8,989 nucleotides of DNA, from the NCBI GenBank assembly GCA_032117095.1, contig JAULZZ010000045.1, forward strand, positions 1 to 8,989, in the 5' to 3' direction. Source of the stretch: REEB470 sp032117095 (GTDB lineage: Bacteria > Bacillota > Bacilli > Paenibacillales > YIM-B00363). Below the pieces are notes generated by a model. It saw nothing but the letters and a program-made list of their open reading frames with translations, did no database searches and was not told where the DNA came from. Positions 5,692 to 8,989 of the stretch are shown piece by piece. Both the position numbers and the translations under genes were made by a program. How positions within the stretch are numbered: the stretch's first letter is position 1; each line of letters starts with the position of its first letter.

Positions 5692-7566
5692 ATGTTTTCG
5701 TTGCACCGAATACGCCGCCTGCTCACTCCCCTCCGCGTTCAACATCATTCTGTCGTCTTGACTTCATTCATCCTTTGGCTCAAATACGCCTTATTTTCAT
5801 TGCTCATGTACGATACCCTTGCATGGCACACCCTCGTTTTTTTTGGCATCCCCACCGTACTCGTCATGACACTCGTCGTCTCCTGGTGGTGGAACACGAA
5901 ACCCATTGCACGCTATTTATGTACGATCAATGTGATTTGGTCACTCCTGCTCGTCACGGTACTGCTCTACTACGATCAGTTCGGCATCATTGTCACGTAC
6001 CACGCCTTGTTTCATGCCAACCAAGTCATCGATATCAAAGAGAGTATTTTTGCGCTGGTACGTCCGACAGACTTGTTATTTTTTATCGATTTTATGCTCA
6101 TCGGTATCGCGCGCATGAGCGGTATCGTCGCCACGACAACAAATCGCCTCCCCTCAAAATCCCGCTGGCGTATCGTTTGGGTTTCTTGTATCGTCCTCCT
6201 CGTCACGAATACGCTCACCCATCGGGATATCCTAAATGAAATTAAAAAATTTGAAAACATGGGACTTCTTGCGTATCAAATCCAAGCGATGACCAACGAC
6301 ATCGTCCCCGCCATGGGCACACCACTCGCTGACATTACCGCCACACGCATCCAACAACTGCACCAAAACCCGCTCCCTCATACGAAAAAATACACCGGTG
6401 TAGCGCAACGGCGTCATCTCATCCTCGTACAGCTCGAATCGTACCAAAACTTTTTGGTAGACCTCTCTCTCGACGGAAAAGCAGTCAGCCCAACGCTCCA
6501 ACAACTGCGCCAGCACGCCCTCTATTTCCCGCAAATTTACCAAAGTATCGGACAAGGAAACACGTCAGACGCTGAATTTATTGTCAATACTGCTTTTTAT
6601 CCGCCTGCCCAACAAGCGGCCTCGCACAAATACAGTGCCAAAGCGTTGCCGAGTTTGCCCCGAAGACTGCACACGCAACACTATACGACGCTTACACTTC
6701 ATACAAACGATGTTCACTTTTGGAATCGTGATCAGCTGTATGCGGCATTGGGGTTTGCACAATACTACGATAAAACGTATTTTGGCAATGAAGATGTCAT
6801 CGCTTTTGGGGCGTCAGACGAAGTGTTGTATGCGAAAACGATCGATGTATTGACCCCGCTACACCAAAGCAGAAGTCCCTTTTATGCGCATGTCATCGCC
6901 CAAAGCTCGCACCATCCGTTTATTGCACCTGCCGGCAAACCGACGTTTCCCCTGCCCGAAGCATGGAAAAACACCCTCGTAGGAAACTACGTTACGATGG
7001 CAAACTATGCAGACCGTGCACTGGGAACCTTTATTGCGCAACTAAAAAAACAAGGCATTTGGGAGCAATGCCTCTTTGTCGTATACGGCGATCATTTTGG
7101 CTTGTCTGCACAAAGTTTATCGGCCACAGATTTGACGTTGCTCGAACAAGCGCGCGGCAAACCGTATGATGCGCTGACCATGTACAACATCCCCCTATTT
7201 ATTTCCGTGCCTGGGGTGACGAATACACCCGTCACCATTTCCCAACCTGGGGGACAAATTGACATCATGCCCACTGTGCTGAATTTACTCGGCTACGATT
7301 GGAGCAATGAAATCGTGTTCGGGCAAGATCTGTTGAATCAGAAACATCATTTGGGGACGAGTCGTTTTTATTTGCCAACCGGTTCTTTTTTCGATGATGA
7401 CGTATTGTATGTATCAGGCGAAACGTTTTCTAAAGGGAAAGTTTTTGCACTCGATCCGAAAAAAATCATCTCCTCGGATGTAGAAGCGTACCGCGCATCC
7501 TTTGAGCGCATGAATCGCTTGCTCGCATACAATGATGCCTATGTACAGTCGTTGCCAGAGCGGTGA
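5692..7566 (+). CDS. LTA synthase family membrane sulfatase (glycerolphosphate transferase-like)
   Basis: The protein resembles lipoteichoic acid synthase LtaS, which transfers glycerolphosphate from phosphatidylglycerol to build the lipoteichoic acid chain outside the membrane. From ATG 5692 it has 624 residues, usual for the family. About five membrane segments lie near residues 21-41, 46-66, 72-92, 122-140 and 155-175. A linker then leads to an extracellular sulfatase-fold domain. The family's metal and catalytic positions are present: Glu249 in QLESYQ, the nucleophile Thr291 in GNTSDAEF, WNRD at 344-347, His407 in SHHPF and YGDH at 465-468. The frame extends up to 5641, but that part is translated repeat. 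AAAGGA (5686-5691) touches ATG 5692 directly, whereas TTG 5701 lies 9 bases from it, so the true start may be TTG 5701 (621 residues). The protein could be an LtaS primase or paralogue (YvgJ, YfnI, YqgS type); the sequence alone does not say which. It converges on cinA. Confidence 0.9.
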   Translation: MFSLHRIRRLLTPLRVQHHSVVLTSFILWLKYALFSLLMYDTLAWHTLVFFGIPTVLVMTLVVSWWWNTKPIARYLCTINVIWSLLLVTVLLYYDQFGIIVTYHALFHANQVIDIKESIFALVRPTDLLFFIDFMLIGIARMSGIVATTTNRLPSKSRWRIVWVSCIVLLVTNTLTHRDILNEIKKFENMGLLAYQIQAMTNDIVPAMGTPLADITATRIQQLHQNPLPHTKKYTGVAQRRHLILVQLESYQNFLVDLSLDGKAVSPTLQQLRQHALYFPQIYQSIGQGNTSDAEFIVNTAFYPPAQQAASHKYSAKALPSLPRRLHTQHYTTLTLHTNDVHFWNRDQLYAALGFAQYYDKTYFGNEDVIAFGASDEVLYAKTIDVLTPLHQSRSPFYAHVIAQSSHHPFIAPAGKPTFPLPEAWKNTLVGNYVTMANYADRALGTFIAQLKKQGIWEQCLFVVYGDHFGLSAQSLSATDLTLLEQARGKPYDALTMYNIPLFISVPGVTNTPVTISQPGGQIDIMPTVLNLLGYDWSNEIVFGQDLLNQKHHLGTSRFYLPTGSFFDDDVLYVSGETFSKGKVFALDPKKIISSDVEAYRASFERMNRLLAYNDAYVQSLPER

Positions 7567-7694
7567 TTGCGAACCTTTTCCTAAAGTGAACGGGAGTAAC
7601 CAAGAATTTCAGCACGTGGTTTGATGCCCATGTCATCGTCTATCTTCTCACCCTATGCTGTGATCGCCAAAAACTAACAAAAATTCCCCCACCC
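7567..7694. other. convergent intergenic gap between the LtaS-like gene and cinA
   Basis: These 128 bases separate two converging genes. A bidirectional terminator would be expected, but I see no strong hairpin with a T-run on either strand. The minus strand has T-rich runs (GGAATTTTTGTTAGTTTTTG) just past the cinA stop with no clear stem before them. No coding frame is apparent. Confidence 0.5.
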
Positions 7695-8960
7695 TCACGA
7701 CGAAGGCATTTCCGGAGGTTGCAACATACACCACAAACGGTATAGCCCTTCTTGTACCGCACGTTCTTGGTTTCCTGTGCGGTCGCTGGTGAGTTGTAGC
7801 GCATAGGTCACAGGCGCTGTTCCTTTTTTGTACAATCCTATAAACACGTGCCCCGATCGGTGTGTGCCCACTGCTTCACTCCCCACCACGCCTGTGAAAG
7901 AAATGCCATAATCTGCTTGCCATTTTGTGGCGACATTTTCGGCGAGCACCCCCGCGACGGTCGCACTGATCGCCCCTGGTGCTTCTGCGCCTTGCAACAG
8001 TGCCCACGGGACATCGAGCCACTGCGCCTTCGCTTCATCCGTATAACAAATGACCCCCCCGCGAAACGCCTGCGAACTGCCGTCTACCGTCGTCAAACGA
8101 TGGCCACACGCTCCCCCCGTACAACTTTCAGCGACGGCTACCGTTTCATGACGTTGACGCAACCGTGCGATGATCGCTTCGGCAAGAGAAATGTCCTCAA
8201 ATGCATAAATGTACGGAGATAGCCGCTGCACGATCTCCTGTTTGACTGCCTGCACTTGGGCATGCGCCAACTGTGGGGACGGTGCCCGTGTCGTGACACG
8301 GATCAATACTTCACCGACTTTGGCATACGTTGCGATCGTAGGGTCACTTTGGGAGACGATCAGGTCATCGAGACACCGCGCTACAGCAGCTTCCCCAATC
8401 CCTGCACATGAAATGGGGAAAGAATACAACGTATCAACGTGCGGAAAATGCTGCTGCATCCATGGCACGACCATCCGATGCCACATCGCTTGGAGCTCTC
8501 GCGGCGGACCAGGCAACAACACGTAGTATACACCTTCATGCCACACCGCTGTGCCTACTGCCAAACCAACGTCGTTATAGAGGGGATGCCCCCCTTTTAA
8601 CGTCTGGGCTTGTCGCCAGTAAGATGCATCGGGCGATGATGCTCGTTGATGGGACACGTTGTGTAGATGTTGCAACGCTTGGGGGTCGGTGACCGTTTCT
8701 CGCTGCGTCCATGTCGCCAGCGCTTCTAATGTCACATCGTCACGCGTCGGTCCAATCCCCCCACTGCACACGACCACCTGTGCCCGCCGACTGGCAATGT
8801 CTAATACGTGTAGGATGCGTGCCACATTGTCCCCGACGACGGTTTGGTGGTACATATTCAGACCGAGAGAAGCACACTGCCGGGCGACAAAAGCCGCATT
8901 CGTATTGACGATTTGTCCGAGCAAAAGCTCTGTGCCGACGGCTACAAACTCTACAATCAT
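7695..8960 (-). CDS. cinA: CinA, nicotinamide-nucleotide amidase / competence-damage protein
   Basis: CinA proteins join an N-terminal molybdopterin-binding-like domain (COG1058, linked to ADP-ribose pyrophosphatase activity in some members) to a C-terminal PncC-type amidase, which converts NMN to nicotinate mononucleotide in NAD recycling. The 421 residues match the usual length. The N-domain shows VGTELLLGQIVNTNA at the start, SGGIGPTRDD (66-75) and LPGPPREL (149-156). The C-domain shows AESCTGG with the likely nucleophile Ser279, and FRGGVICYTDEAK. The loop normally reading TG[IV]AGP is here TGVVGS (356-361), an unusual change beside the active site. The frame has ATG codons at 8966 and 8960. 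GGGAGG touches the first but is 7 bases from the second, and the second also overlaps an upstream stop as ATGA, so 8960 is chosen. In many Bacilli recA follows cinA; here the next gene downstream is the converging LtaS-like gene. Confidence 0.95.
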   Translation of the reverse strand: MIVEFVAVGTELLLGQIVNTNAAFVARQCASLGLNMYHQTVVGDNVARILHVLDIASRRAQVVVCSGGIGPTRDDVTLEALATWTQRETVTDPQALQHLHNVSHQRASSPDASYWRQAQTLKGGHPLYNDVGLAVGTAVWHEGVYYVLLPGPPRELQAMWHRMVVPWMQQHFPHVDTLYSFPISCAGIGEAAVARCLDDLIVSQSDPTIATYAKVGEVLIRVTTRAPSPQLAHAQVQAVKQEIVQRLSPYIYAFEDISLAEAIIARLRQRHETVAVAESCTGGACGHRLTTVDGSSQAFRGGVICYTDEAKAQWLDVPWALLQGAEAPGAISATVAGVLAENVATKWQADYGISFTGVVGSEAVGTHRSGHVFIGLYKKGTAPVTYALQLTSDRTGNQERAVQEGLYRLWCMLQPPEMPSS

Positions 8961-8989
8961 CTCCATGCCTCCCAGAAAAACGATGCCCA
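8957..8989 (-). CDS. possible C-terminus of the gene upstream of cinA (partial)
   Basis: Reading leftward from the right edge, one minus-strand frame gives WASFFWEAWR and stops at TGA 8959-8957, overlapping the cinA ATG 8960-8958 as ATGA. That overlap is typical of translationally coupled genes. In Bacilli the gene before cinA is commonly pgsA, whose membrane protein often ends in an aromatic, basic tail, so pgsA is a reasonable guess. Ten residues are too few to prove it, and the whole signal may be chance. Confidence 0.35.
   Translation of the reverse strand, partial: WASFFWEAWR
8968..8973 (-). promoter_or_regulatory. ribosome binding site of cinA
   Basis: The minus strand reads GGGAGG, one base before ATG 8966 and 7 bases before ATG 8960. 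The spacing decides for the second ATG as the start codon. Confidence 0.7.

Noticed and set aside
8571..8600. TATAGAGGGGATGCCCCCC in cinA as another MITE end
   Set aside because: Only the short TATAGAGG core matches. It lies within conserved cinA coding sequence with no second end or duplication.

Overview
This window looks like a piece of a Gram-positive (Firmicutes, probably Bacilli) chromosome of roughly even base composition. The evidence is a Bacillus-type AcsA acetyl-CoA synthetase, a lipoteichoic-acid-synthase-type membrane sulfatase, an AmyX/PulA-type type I pullulanase and a two-domain CinA, most with purine-rich ribosome binding sites. I cannot name the genus. Everything is read from the sequence and from memory of these families; no search was run.

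Layout: positions 1-195 hold at most the last codons of an unidentified rightward gene. Positions 196-1929 (minus strand) are acsA, with a good ribosome binding site and a candidate promoter upstream. A long non-coding stretch of about 1 kb (1930-2928) separates acsA from the divergent pullulanase gene pulA (2929-5436, plus). After a 255-bp gap comes an LtaS-like gene (5692-7566, plus). It converges on cinA (7695-8960, minus), whose start overlaps the stop of a further upstream minus-strand reading frame in an ATGA arrangement at the right edge.

The four complete genes are ordinary housekeeping or metabolic genes: acetate activation, debranching of alpha-glucans, wall-polymer (glycerolphosphate) synthesis, and NAD-cycle/nucleotide clean-up. 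They do not form one pathway or one operon. I found no defence system, CRISPR array, tRNA, rRNA, transposase or phage gene.

The most interesting content is in the two gaps that flank pulA. Each carries a copy of a 98-99 bp element with roughly 16-bp terminal inverted repeats, beginning GGGCACC and ending in its complement. The two copies are in opposite orientation and about 74% identical by hand alignment, and the cleaner copy has a 4-bp ATAA duplication at its edges. This is the signature of a small non-autonomous transposon (MITE). Right after each copy lies a second degenerate repeat containing TATACCCCAGCGGA; a third copy without the MITE lies upstream of acsA. These repeats carry promoter-like and hairpin sequences, and one of them creates a false N-terminal extension of the LtaS-like gene.
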